Origin: JAWLGW01 sp964569055
GTDB lineage: Bacteria; Planctomycetota; J058
Assembly (NCBI GenBank): GCA_964569055.1
Contig: CAZMSZ010000053.1
Span: 1-27,490 of the forward strand
Direction of reading: 5' to 3'
DNA length: 27,490 bases
In this document: positions 1 to 7,542 of the stretch, piece after piece
How the letters are laid out: the number at the start of each line of letters is the position of its first letter
Numbering within the stretch: position 1 is the first letter of the stretch
The notes under the pieces: model-generated
Databases searched by the model: none
What the model saw: the letters and a program-made list of their open reading frames with translations, nothing else
Told to the model about the DNA's origin: nothing
Program-made: the position numbers and the translations under genes

Positions 1-100
1 CAATGGTTAGGGGCGGCTCGGCCGAAGCGGAGCGTCCGCTCGGGCCAATGGTTAGGGGCGGCTCGGCCGAAGCGGAGCGTCCGCTCGGGCCAATGGTTAG
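1..100. repeat. 45-bp tandem repeat, 2.2 copies, each with an internal palindrome
   Basis: Two identical 45-bp units (1-45 and 46-90) are followed by the first 10 bases of a third (91-100), after which the sequence diverges. Each unit contains the perfect dyad AGCGGA-GCG-TCCGCT, with GGCC on the left and GGCC/GGGCC on the right, so it can fold as a hairpin. A single diverged copy (6 mismatches in 45) lies at 20341-20385 on the opposite strand inside the related element. The unit is therefore part of the element and was amplified here. The array may continue beyond the left edge. Confidence 0.85.
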
Positions 101-366
101 AGGAGAAGACCGCGCCGACGACGGCGAGCAGGCACGAGTGCAGAGCAGGCTCAGTACTCTGCGACGAGGTGCTGCATGCTCGTGCAGATCGCTGGACCAG
201 CTCGGCCGAGCTTGCGAGATCACGGGCCTCACGCGCCCCAAGCGCGAAGGCGAGCGGCGCTCGCAGGCCGAGCGCCGCCGCCGGACGCCAGCTTGGCTGG
301 TCAGGGCGCCTGCCGATGCCGATCTGACAGCCTCCGCCATTCCAAGCGACTTGCGCGGAGCGTGCG

Positions 367-367
<1 letters not shown>
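1..367 (-). mobile_element. Incomplete IS630-like non-autonomous element, copy A (inverted)
   Basis: Read on the minus strand from 367 downwards, this stretch matches the element at 19721-20387 in two blocks: an outer arm (about 367-245 against 19721-19875) and an inner arm (about 215-1 against 20228-20385). Both blocks look roughly 85% identical by eye. The middle of the other copy, which carries the transposase helix-turn-helix, is missing here. The outer end abuts GCGCTA, the same flank as the other copy. The element runs off the left edge, so its far end is not seen. I see no protein gene in these 366 bases; the short frames here have repeat composition only. Family assignment rests on the other copy's transposase fragment and on the TA flank. 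Confidence 0.65.
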
Positions 368-1830
<1,463 letters not shown>

Positions 1831-1888
1831 ATATCTCCTTTGGCGATAGCCGGTTGCCGAATGCGGCCCATCGTTTTCAGCCAGGCGA

Positions 1889-1905
1889 GTCCGACAATTT
1901 CGGAC
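1889..1905. promoter_or_regulatory. Dyad GTCCGA-N5-TCGGAC, possible operator
   Basis: This is a perfect 6-bp inverted repeat separated by CAATT. It lies 59 bp upstream of the regulator's GTG and on the far side of the argB-like start. The position and the AT-containing centre fit an operator, possibly for autoregulation. Binding by the neighbouring regulator is inference only. Confidence 0.35.
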
Positions 1906-2080
1906 GAGCACGGCCGAAAGAGCCGCCATTGTAGTCCGGATCTGCGCTAAGCCGCTCCCGCCGCGGGCGGCACGGAGCTTGTTCAAGGCCCGACCGAAGC
2001 GCGCTTCGGCGCGCGAGCGGCCCTGCCGCTCGAGGAGAGAGGAGCGCTGCGATCGCGGGCTCGCGCCCGCGCGCGCTCCC

Positions 2081-2146
2081 GGTCCATGCGCGACCCGCGC
2101 GCGAGCCATGCGCGCGGCGTGCGCGAGCCATGCACGAGGAGGCGCC
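2081..2146 (+). repeat. Three 22-bp periodic repeats directly upstream of the argB-like start
   Basis: CCATGC occurs at 2084, 2106 and 2128, an exact 22-bp spacing, and GCGCGAGCCATGC is repeated perfectly at 2099-2111 and 2121-2133. The third unit contains the ribosome binding site GAGGAGG (2136-2142) and ends at the GTG start codon. The spacing is about two helical turns, which would place three sites on one face of the DNA. Confidence 0.55.
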
Positions 2147-2926
2147 GTGCCGGCGCAGTTCGAGAGCCCAAGAGCCGTGACCGTGCTCAAGGCGGGCGGC
2201 GCGGTGGTCGACAGCCCCGCCCAGCTGCGGCTGCTGACGGCCCACGTCCGCACGCGCCGCCGCGACGGAGCGGCGGTCGTGGTCGTCCACGGCGGCGGCG
2301 CGCTGGTGAGCGAGCTGCACGAGCGCCTCGCCGTCCCGTTCACCAAGCGCGCGGGCCTGCGGGTCACCTCCGAGGAGGGCATGCGGCTCACGGCCATGGT
2401 CCTGCGGGGCGAGGTCAACGCCGCGATCGTGGGCTCCTTCGTGGGTGGCGAGCTCGACGCGATCGGGCTCTCGGGCGTGGACCGCGGCCTGATGCGCAGC
2501 GCGTTCTTGAACCAGGCGCACCTCGGGCGGGTGGGCGGACCGCCGCGGGTCGCGGCGGAGCGCCTGCGCGAGCTCCTCGCGCGCGACATGGTCCCCGTGA
2601 TCGCGCCGATCTGCCTCGGCCCCGACGCGGGGCTCCTGAACGTGAACGCCGACACGGCCGCGCACTCGATCGCCGTCGCGCTCGAGGCCGAGGTGCTCGA
2701 GTTCGTCTGCGACGTGCCGGGCGTGCTCGACGCGGACGGCGCGGTGCTGCGCCGGCTCGACCCCTCGCGGACGCAGGCCCTGCTCGCGGCCGAGGGGGTG
2801 CACGGCGGCATGATCCCCAAGCTGCAGGCGGCGCTCGCGGCGCTCGACGCCGGGGTGCGCCGCGTTCGGATCGGCAGCCTGGCGACCCTGGCGGTCGGCC
2901 GGGCGACCGAGCTGGTGGCGGCATGA
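2147..2926 (+). CDS. argB: Acetylglutamate kinase (amino-acid kinase family)
   Basis: The product phosphorylates N-acetylglutamate with ATP, the second step of arginine synthesis, in the cytoplasm. The 259-residue protein shows the family marks in order: an N-terminal VLKAGGA strand-loop with the conserved Lys, VVVHGGGALVSEL, KRAGLRVTSEEGMR (substrate loop), AIGLSGVDRGL, VPVIAPICLG, LNVNADTAAHSIA (nucleotide site), CDVPGVL and HGGMIPKLQAAL. It is slightly shorter than typical ArgB (about 280-300 aa). The LysW-aminoadipate kinase LysZ is a close relative and cannot be fully excluded. I chose GTG 2147 because GAGGAGG lies four bases upstream; longer in-frame starts (1979, 2108) give unlikely Arg-rich extensions. 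Its stop overlaps the next gene's start (ATGA), so the two are translationally coupled. Confidence 0.88.
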   Translation: MPAQFESPRAVTVLKAGGAVVDSPAQLRLLTAHVRTRRRDGAAVVVVHGGGALVSELHERLAVPFTKRAGLRVTSEEGMRLTAMVLRGEVNAAIVGSFVGGELDAIGLSGVDRGLMRSAFLNQAHLGRVGGPPRVAAERLRELLARDMVPVIAPICLGPDAGLLNVNADTAAHSIAVALEAEVLEFVCDVPGVLDADGAVLRRLDPSRTQALLAAEGVHGGMIPKLQAALAALDAGVRRVRIGSLATLAVGRATELVAA

Positions 2927-3507
2927 CGCGCCGCCCGCGCGGGAGCGAGCCCCGGCCGCGGCGCGCCAAGCGGCGCGCCCGTGAGCGACGCGCGCTCGCC
3001 GGCGGCGCGGCGCGCCAGCTCGCGCCCGCGGTCGGCCCGGCGCGCCTGCACGACGCCGCGCGGATCGCGGCGCTGCTCGAGGCGGCCCCGGGCTGCGTGC
3101 CCCAGAGCGTGGCGGAGATCCGCGCGCGGATCGGCGCCTACGAGGTGGCGCGCGACGAGGCCGGCCTCGTGGTCGCCTCGGCCGCCACGCTCGCGCTCGA
3201 GGGCGGGCGGCGCGAGCTGCGCGGGGTGGTGGTCGACCCGGCCTGGGCCTCGCGCGGGCTCGGCCGCCTGCTCGTCGAACGCGCCGTGGGCCGCGCGCTG
3301 CGCGCCGGCGTCGAGCTGGTGTGCGTGACCCGGGCCCCCGCCTTCTTCACCCGGCTCGGGTTCGTCCCGATCCCGCTCGCGAGCGTGCCGCCCAAGCCCG
3401 GCGTCGCGGGCGGCCCCGAGCGCGTCGCCATGTGTCACGGCGCGACTCGCCGCGCCGCGCGCGCCCCCCGCCGCTGGCGCGCGGCGCGCGCCGCCGCGCC
3501 GTCCTGA
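2923..3507 (+). CDS. GNAT acetyltransferase resembling short N-acetylglutamate synthase
   Basis: This 194-aa GNAT has the pattern of the stand-alone or ArgH-fused N-acetylglutamate synthase domain: LRGVVVDPAWASRGLGRLL is the acetyl-CoA motif A (R-x-x-G-x-G/A type), followed by VCVTRAPAFFTRLGFVPIPL and VPPKPG near the C-terminus, equivalent to the LTRAPEFFEKLGF and LPxK signatures of that group. It would make N-acetylglutamate, the substrate of the preceding kinase, which its ATGA overlap supports strongly. The first 40 or so residues are an Arg/Ala-rich extension before the fold begins near LHDAARIAALLE, and the last 25 are also basic; both are unusual and may be partly a start-site artefact, although no better in-frame start is visible. 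Another acetyl acceptor remains possible. Confidence 0.75.
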   Translation: MTRRPRGSEPRPRRAKRRARERRALAGGAARQLAPAVGPARLHDAARIAALLEAAPGCVPQSVAEIRARIGAYEVARDEAGLVVASAATLALEGGRRELRGVVVDPAWASRGLGRLLVERAVGRALRAGVELVCVTRAPAFFTRLGFVPIPLASVPPKPGVAGGPERVAMCHGATRRAARAPRRWRAARAAAPS

Positions 3508-3560
3508 GCGCGCCCCCGCCTCGCCTTTCACCACCGATTCACCAGCCGCTGGAGGAGACC

Positions 3561-4109
3561 ATGCCGACCGCCCCCGCCTCGACCCGCCGCCGCCCGCTCA
3601 CGATCCGCCGCGCGCGCTGGCAGGACATGGAGCGGATCGCCGCGTTCATCCGCTCGACCGCCGACTGGTACCGCCCGTTCCTGAGCGAGGCCGACATGGC
3701 CGAGCACGACGTGGGGCCCGAGTGGGCCGAGCGCAACTTCGCGCGGCGCGAGTTCTACGTGGGCGCGCTCCCGAGCGGCGAGCCGGTGGGCACGATCTCG
3801 CTCCAGTGGTTCGGCGACTGGGCCTACGTCGGCTACGTCTACCTCGACTCGCGCCACGTCGGGCACGGCTACGGCCGCCAGCTCCTCGACCACGCGGCGA
3901 CGCTCGCCCGGGCCCGCGGCGCGGCCGGGCTGTCGTTGATCGCCCATCCCCGCGCCACCTGGGCCACCCGCGCCTACCTCAAGTACGGCTTCCGGCGCGC
4001 CGCCTCCCGGCGCGAGGAGGTGCTCGCCTGGAACGGCGGCTTCCTGCGCGACTACTATGAGGAGGGCTTCGAGCTGTACGTGCTGCGCTTCACGGAGGAG
4101 GCGGCCTGA
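3561..4109 (+). CDS. GNAT-family N-acetyltransferase
   Basis: This is a 182-aa cytoplasmic acetyltransferase. The acetyl-CoA loop reads SRHVGHGYGRQLL, preceded by the beta-strand YVGYVYLDS and followed by ARARGAAGLSLIAH and the C-terminal AYLKYGFRR, all typical of the GNAT fold. The start ATG is set by GGAGGAG four bases upstream (3551-3557). The acceptor cannot be read from the sequence. It sits between the acetylglutamate genes and an acetylpolyamine amidohydrolase, so a polyamine or amino-acid acceptor is a reasonable guess and no more. The ribosome binding site of the next gene lies inside its last codons. Confidence 0.85.
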   Translation: MPTAPASTRRRPLTIRRARWQDMERIAAFIRSTADWYRPFLSEADMAEHDVGPEWAERNFARREFYVGALPSGEPVGTISLQWFGDWAYVGYVYLDSRHVGHGYGRQLLDHAATLARARGAAGLSLIAHPRATWATRAYLKYGFRRAASRREEVLAWNGGFLRDYYEEGFELYVLRFTEEAA

Positions 4110-4135
4110 CCTCCCACGCTCCCCCGCCGATCCCG

Positions 4136-5161
4136 GTGTTCTTCAACGACGCGCAGCTCGAGTTCAAGCCGCTGTACGAGTGGGCGTTCGGGGAGCGGAT
4201 CGCCCACCCCGAGACGACGGCCCGCGCCGAGAGCATCCTGGCGGCGCTCGAGGCGGACCCCGCCGCGTTCGAGCTGCGCGACCCGGCCGAGGTGCCGCTG
4301 AGCGCGATCCGCGCGCTCCACGACTACTCGCTGCTCACGCTCTACAACACCGCCCGGGCGCTCCCCGACGGGGTGACCTTCTATCCGAGCGTGTTCCCCA
4401 AGAACAAGCAGACCCGCGGCGACCCGACGAACATCCGCCACGCGGGCTGCTTCTGCTTCGACTCGGGGACGCCGCTCGACAACCGCACCTTCGACGCGGC
4501 CTGCTGGAGCGCGGCCTGCGCGCAGCAGGCCGCGCGCGCCCTGCGCGACGGGGGGGTGCCGCTGACCTACGCGCTGTCGCGCCCGCCGGGCCACCACGCC
4601 ACCCGCGACCTGTTCGGCGGCTACTGCTACTTCAACAACGCCGCGCTCGCGGCGCGCGTCCTCCGCCGCAAGGGGCGGGTCGCGGTGCTCGACATCGACT
4701 TCCACCACGGCAACGGGACCCAGGCGATCTTCTGGCGCGACCCGCAGGTGCTCGTGATCTCGCTCCACGGCGACCCCCGCGAGTTCTACCCGTTCTTCTC
4801 GGGTCACCCCGAGGAGCGCGGGGCCGCCGCGGGCCACGGCTTCAACATCAACATTCCCCTCCCGCCCAAGACCACGGGCGAGGCCTACCGCGCGGCGCTC
4901 GAGACGCACGCGCTCCCCAACCTGCGCGCCTTCGCCCCGTCCGCGCTGGTGCTCTCGGCGGGGCTCGACGCCTACATCGAGGACCCGATCGGAGACTTCA
5001 CGCTCGAGACCGAGGACTTCCACACGATCGGCGAGCTGATCGGCCGCCTCGGCTACCCCACCGCGGTGATCCAGGAGGGCGGGTATCACACCGCGCACCT
5101 CGGCCAGAACGCGTCGGCGCTGCTGCGCGGCCTGCGCGCCGGCGCCGCCGCGGCGGAGTGA
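4136..5161 (+). CDS. Acetylpolyamine amidohydrolase (class II histone deacetylase family)
   Basis: This zinc enzyme is predicted to remove acetyl groups from acetylated polyamines or related amines. From the GTG start it has 341 residues, the usual size for acetylpolyamine amidohydrolases. Motifs are SRPPGHHATRDLFGGYCYFN with the His pair 153/154, LDIDFHHGNGTQ with zinc ligands Asp188 and His190, SAGLDAYIEDP with zinc ligand Asp278, and the transition-state Tyr317 in EGGYH. The phrases YPFFSGHPEERG and DPIGDFTLETEDF are typical of the acetylpolyamine subgroup. The start is uncertain: GTG 4136 gives the right length but has no nearby ribosome binding site, while a strong GGAGGAGG (4094-4101) precedes an in-frame CTG at 4106 overlapping the previous stop. 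It converges on the zinc-ribbon gene with three bases between stops. Confidence 0.92.
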   Translation: MFFNDAQLEFKPLYEWAFGERIAHPETTARAESILAALEADPAAFELRDPAEVPLSAIRALHDYSLLTLYNTARALPDGVTFYPSVFPKNKQTRGDPTNIRHAGCFCFDSGTPLDNRTFDAACWSAACAQQAARALRDGGVPLTYALSRPPGHHATRDLFGGYCYFNNAALAARVLRRKGRVAVLDIDFHHGNGTQAIFWRDPQVLVISLHGDPREFYPFFSGHPEERGAAAGHGFNINIPLPPKTTGEAYRAALETHALPNLRAFAPSALVLSAGLDAYIEDPIGDFTLETEDFHTIGELIGRLGYPTAVIQEGGYHTAHLGQNASALLRGLRAGAAAAE

Positions 5162-5164
5162 GCG

Positions 5165-5506
5165 CTACTCGGGGAACGGGATCGTGAGGGTGTCGACCTC
5201 GACCGAGGCGGGCGGCTCGCCGCCCTCCTCGCTCACGAGGTGGGCGGGGACGCGGAACGCGCCGTAGGCGTCGTAGCGCTTGCCGGTGAGGAGCACCGCC
5301 CGGCTGGCGATCACGCAGCCGAGCAGGAACAGCGCGAGCACGAACAGCTCCTTGGTCCAGCGCTTCGCCTCGAGCTCGCGCCCCTCGCGCCGGCGCCGCT
5401 CCTCGTCGCGCGCGATGTCCTCGACGTCGGTCTCGAGCGGGACCCCGCACAGGCCGCAGTAGAGGAGGGTCGGGTTGGTCTCGCCGCCGCAGTTGAAGCA
5501 CTTCAT
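5165..5506 (-). CDS. Small zinc-ribbon membrane protein
   Basis: This 113-aa protein starts with a zinc ribbon: CxxC at residues 3-6 and CxxC at 17-20. A charged, probably helical stretch follows (27-51, rich in Glu/Arg), then one membrane segment (about 52-74) and a 40-residue C-terminal part ending in VEVDTLTIPFPE. The ribbon would lie in the cytoplasm and the tail outside if the usual positive-inside rule holds. Its ATG is three bases after the stop of the TPR gene, making it the third member of a coupled operon. I do not recognise a named family. Confidence 0.8.
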   Translation of the reverse strand: MKCFNCGGETNPTLLYCGLCGVPLETDVEDIARDEERRRREGRELEAKRWTKELFVLALFLLGCVIASRAVLLTGKRYDAYGAFRVPAHLVSEEGGEPPASVEVDTLTIPFPE

Positions 5507-5509
5507 GGG

Positions 5510-6910
5510 TCAGCGCTCGTAGGTGCGGAGCCGGGCCTGGATCCGCTCGGCGTCGGGGTGTTGCAGCTCGAGGGCGCGGCGGTAGAGCTCGGGCGCGCGC
5601 CGGCTCCGGCAGTGGTCCTCGAGCACGGCGAGGTCGCGCACGCCGATCACCTCGCTCGGGTGCCGCTTGGCGAAGCGCGCGTACACGTTGCGCGCCTGGC
5701 GGGCGTCGCCCTTGGCGAGCGCGATCGCCGCCGCGTTGGTCATGGCCAGCACGAGCGTGCCCTCGCGCCCCTCCTGGCCCTCGAGCAGCTCGGCCAGGCG
5801 CGTGTACGCGTCGACGCTCGCGCCGAGCAGGCGCGCGCGCTCGGGCCCCTCGGTCGGCGCCGCCAGCCCGGCGCGGTAGCGCGCCTGCGCGAGGTTGAGC
5901 AGGTAGATCGGCTCGCGCCCGCGCACCTGGTCGCTGGCGCGCTCGAAGGCGGCCACCGCCTCGGCGTGCCGCCCGGCTCGATACCAGCCGATCCCGAGCG
6001 CGTTGTAGACGCCGGCCAACAGCGCCGGCGGCGGCGCGTTGAGCTGCGGCGGGCCGCGCCGCGCGGGGCTGCTCGGCAGGAGCGCCTCCGCGCGCGCGCA
6101 GCGGGCGGCCAGCGCCTCGAGGTCGGAGGGCTCGAGCCGCGGGTCGGCCAGCTCGACCCGATAGGCGAGCGCCAGCAGCCGGCCCGGGTCCCCGTCGGGG
6201 ACGTCGGCGGGGGCCGCGTCCTCGGGCGCGTCCTCCGCCCAGCGGGAGGCCTGGGCCAGGGCGGCGGGCTCGATCGCGCCGGCGCGGCGCAGCAGGAGCC
6301 GCGCGGCGGCGAGCGCCTGGTGCCGGGCTCCCGCCCCCTCGCGCGACGGGAGCAGCCCGCCCGGCGCCGGGTCCTCCAGCAGCGGCAGCGCCTCGGCGGC
6401 GCGGCCCGCCAGCACGAGCGCCGCGCCCTCGGCGGTCAACAGGTCGGGGTGACGCGGCTCGTACGTGTCGCGCCCGAGCTCGCGGGCCAGGCTGACCACG
6501 TCGGCCGCGGCTGCCGCGCGCGCCTCGGGCGCGAGCAGCGCGGCCATGCGCAGCCGCGTGGCGAGCAGCCCCACCACCGCGGACGTGCGCGCGCGGTCGC
6601 GCTCGAGCGCCTCCTCGAACAGGAGCCGCGCCGTGTCCAGGCCGGCGAGGTCGCGCGCGCGCCGCAGCTCGTACACGCCGAGGAGCACGCGCACGGTCAC
6701 GTCGTCGGGCAGCCGCCCGCGCAGCTCCCGCAGCAGCGGCCCCGCCTCGGACCGACCCTGCGCGAACGCCTCCACCGCCTCGGCCATGGCGGCCTCGTGC
6801 TCGACCTGCCGCACGGTCGAGACGAGCAGCAGCCCGGCCAGGAGGAAGGCCAGGGCCGCGCCGGCGAGGTAGAGCTGGCCCTCGCGGGACCGCAGCGCGT
6901 CTGCGATCAC
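5510..6910 (-). CDS. Membrane-anchored TPR-repeat protein
   Basis: This 466-aa protein has one N-terminal membrane helix (about 13-31) and a long helical, Ala/Leu/Arg-rich body of TPR-like repeats. The clearest are around AGVYNALGIGWYRAGRHAEA, EPIYLLNLAQARYRAGLA and LAMTNAAAIALAKGDARQAR, with a last one near APELYRRALELQHPD. TPR proteins act as scaffolds; the body probably lies outside the cytoplasmic membrane. The GTG start overlaps the stop of the signal-peptidase-like gene (GTGA), so the pair is translationally coupled, and the zinc-ribbon gene follows three bases after its stop. The partner is unknown. A larger frame extends upstream in the same phase, but it overlaps the other coding gene and is not expected to be translated. 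Confidence 0.85.
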   Translation of the reverse strand: MIADALRSREGQLYLAGAALAFLLAGLLLVSTVRQVEHEAAMAEAVEAFAQGRSEAGPLLRELRGRLPDDVTVRVLLGVYELRRARDLAGLDTARLLFEEALERDRARTSAVVGLLATRLRMAALLAPEARAAAAADVVSLARELGRDTYEPRHPDLLTAEGAALVLAGRAAEALPLLEDPAPGGLLPSREGAGARHQALAAARLLLRRAGAIEPAALAQASRWAEDAPEDAAPADVPDGDPGRLLALAYRVELADPRLEPSDLEALAARCARAEALLPSSPARRGPPQLNAPPPALLAGVYNALGIGWYRAGRHAEAVAAFERASDQVRGREPIYLLNLAQARYRAGLAAPTEGPERARLLGASVDAYTRLAELLEGQEGREGTLVLAMTNAAAIALAKGDARQARNVYARFAKRHPSEVIGVRDLAVLEDHCRSRRAPELYRRALELQHPDAERIQARLRTYER

Positions 6911-7413
6911 CGGCGCTTGCGCTCCCGGGCGGCGAACCGGCGCGTGATCGCGCGCAGCGGCACCGGCCCCAGGGTGCGGCTGTCGTAGGCCGCGCTGATC
7001 CCCGTGCGCACGTCGTTGAGCACGTAGACGCAGCCCTCCGGGATGACCTGCTCGGGCGCGGTGTCCTCGGGTCGCCCGCCGCGGTAGCGATCGTCGAACG
7101 GCGCCCCGTCCACGAAGACCTCGCCCCCCTCGAGCCGCACCCGCTGCCCCTCGAGCGCCACGATCCGACTGGTCAGCTCGCCGCTGGCGCGGGGCAGGCG
7201 GAAGCGGACGAGCTGATAGGGCTCGAGGTCGTGCAGGTCCAGCCGCTCGACCATGCGCCCGAACCGGCTCTCGCCGCTCTTGAGCTGCGGGCGGTTGAAC
7301 TGGCGGCGCGCCTCCTCGGCGAAGGTGAAGTACGTGAAGCTCTGCCAGGCCCAGACCGCAGCCAGGGCCCCTCCCACGAGAAGCCCCCACCACGGCGTCG
7401 CTTCGACCTTCAT
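6907..7413 (-). CDS. Signal peptidase I-fold protein lacking the catalytic Ser and Lys
   Basis: This 168-aa protein has an N-terminal membrane anchor (about 9-30) and a periplasmic part that follows the S26 signal peptidase pattern: LEPYQLVRFRLP, SRIVALEGQRVRLEGGEVFV, DGAPFDDRYR, PEGCVYVLNDVRTG and AYDSRTLGPVPLRAI, equivalent to the GDxVxF, KRVIGLPGD, NG, VPxGxYFVLGDNR and DSRxFGxV boxes. The catalytic Ser before Met in the SM box is replaced (FGRM, Arg53), and the catalytic Lys of the KRV box is Ser82 (SRIV). It is therefore probably inactive as a peptidase and may bind or guide substrates. ATG 7413 is chosen over GTG 7422, three codons upstream. Its stop overlaps the TPR gene's start. Confidence 0.8.
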   Translation of the reverse strand: MKVEATPWWGLLVGGALAAVWAWQSFTYFTFAEEARRQFNRPQLKSGESRFGRMVERLDLHDLEPYQLVRFRLPRASGELTSRIVALEGQRVRLEGGEVFVDGAPFDDRYRGGRPEDTAPEQVIPEGCVYVLNDVRTGISAAYDSRTLGPVPLRAITRRFAARERKRR

Positions 7414-7542
7414 CGGCGCCACTATCGGCCGGGTCGCCGAGGCATGTCAAGCGGCGTAGGGCCGGCGCGTTGCGCGCCTTGCGCCGGTGGGCTAAGCTGG
7501 CGCCGATCACAAGCTCAAGCACGATAGTGGGTTCCGGCGTCC
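7414..7542. promoter_or_regulatory. Divergent promoter region with mirrored CGATAGTGG elements
   Basis: This 129-bp gap separates two divergent operons. The 9-mer CGATAGTGG occurs once facing each operon, at 7522-7530 (+) and 7419-7427 (-). Each contains GATAGT, a reasonable -10 hexamer. On the minus strand it is followed after seven bases by the ATG, which would make that transcript leaderless or nearly so. No convincing -35 was found for either. Confidence 0.4.

Larger units (their letters stand above)
1831..2146. promoter_or_regulatory. Divergent intergenic region between the regulator and the argB-like gene
   Basis: These 316 bases separate two divergently transcribed genes and should hold both promoters. 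It is locally less GC-rich near 1831-1930. Two organised signals are visible: a dyad at 1889-1905 and three 22-bp periodic repeats at 2081-2146, listed separately. I could not find a convincing sigma-54 -24/-12 (TGGCAC-N5-TTGC) promoter in it. Confidence 0.5.

Noticed and set aside
1..100. CRISPR array
   Set aside because: The 45-bp units are directly adjacent with no spacers, and no cas gene is present.
1831..3534. Upstream part of a 1055-codon minus-strand frame continuous with the sigma-54 regulator
   Set aside because: It lies antisense to the clear argB-like and NAGS-like genes, is low-complexity in composition, and the GTG at 1830 has a good ribosome binding site.
4136..5161. Histone deacetylase acting on chromatin-like proteins
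   Set aside because: Length and the YPFFSGHPEERG and DPIGDF motifs fit the acetylpolyamine amidohydrolase subgroup better.
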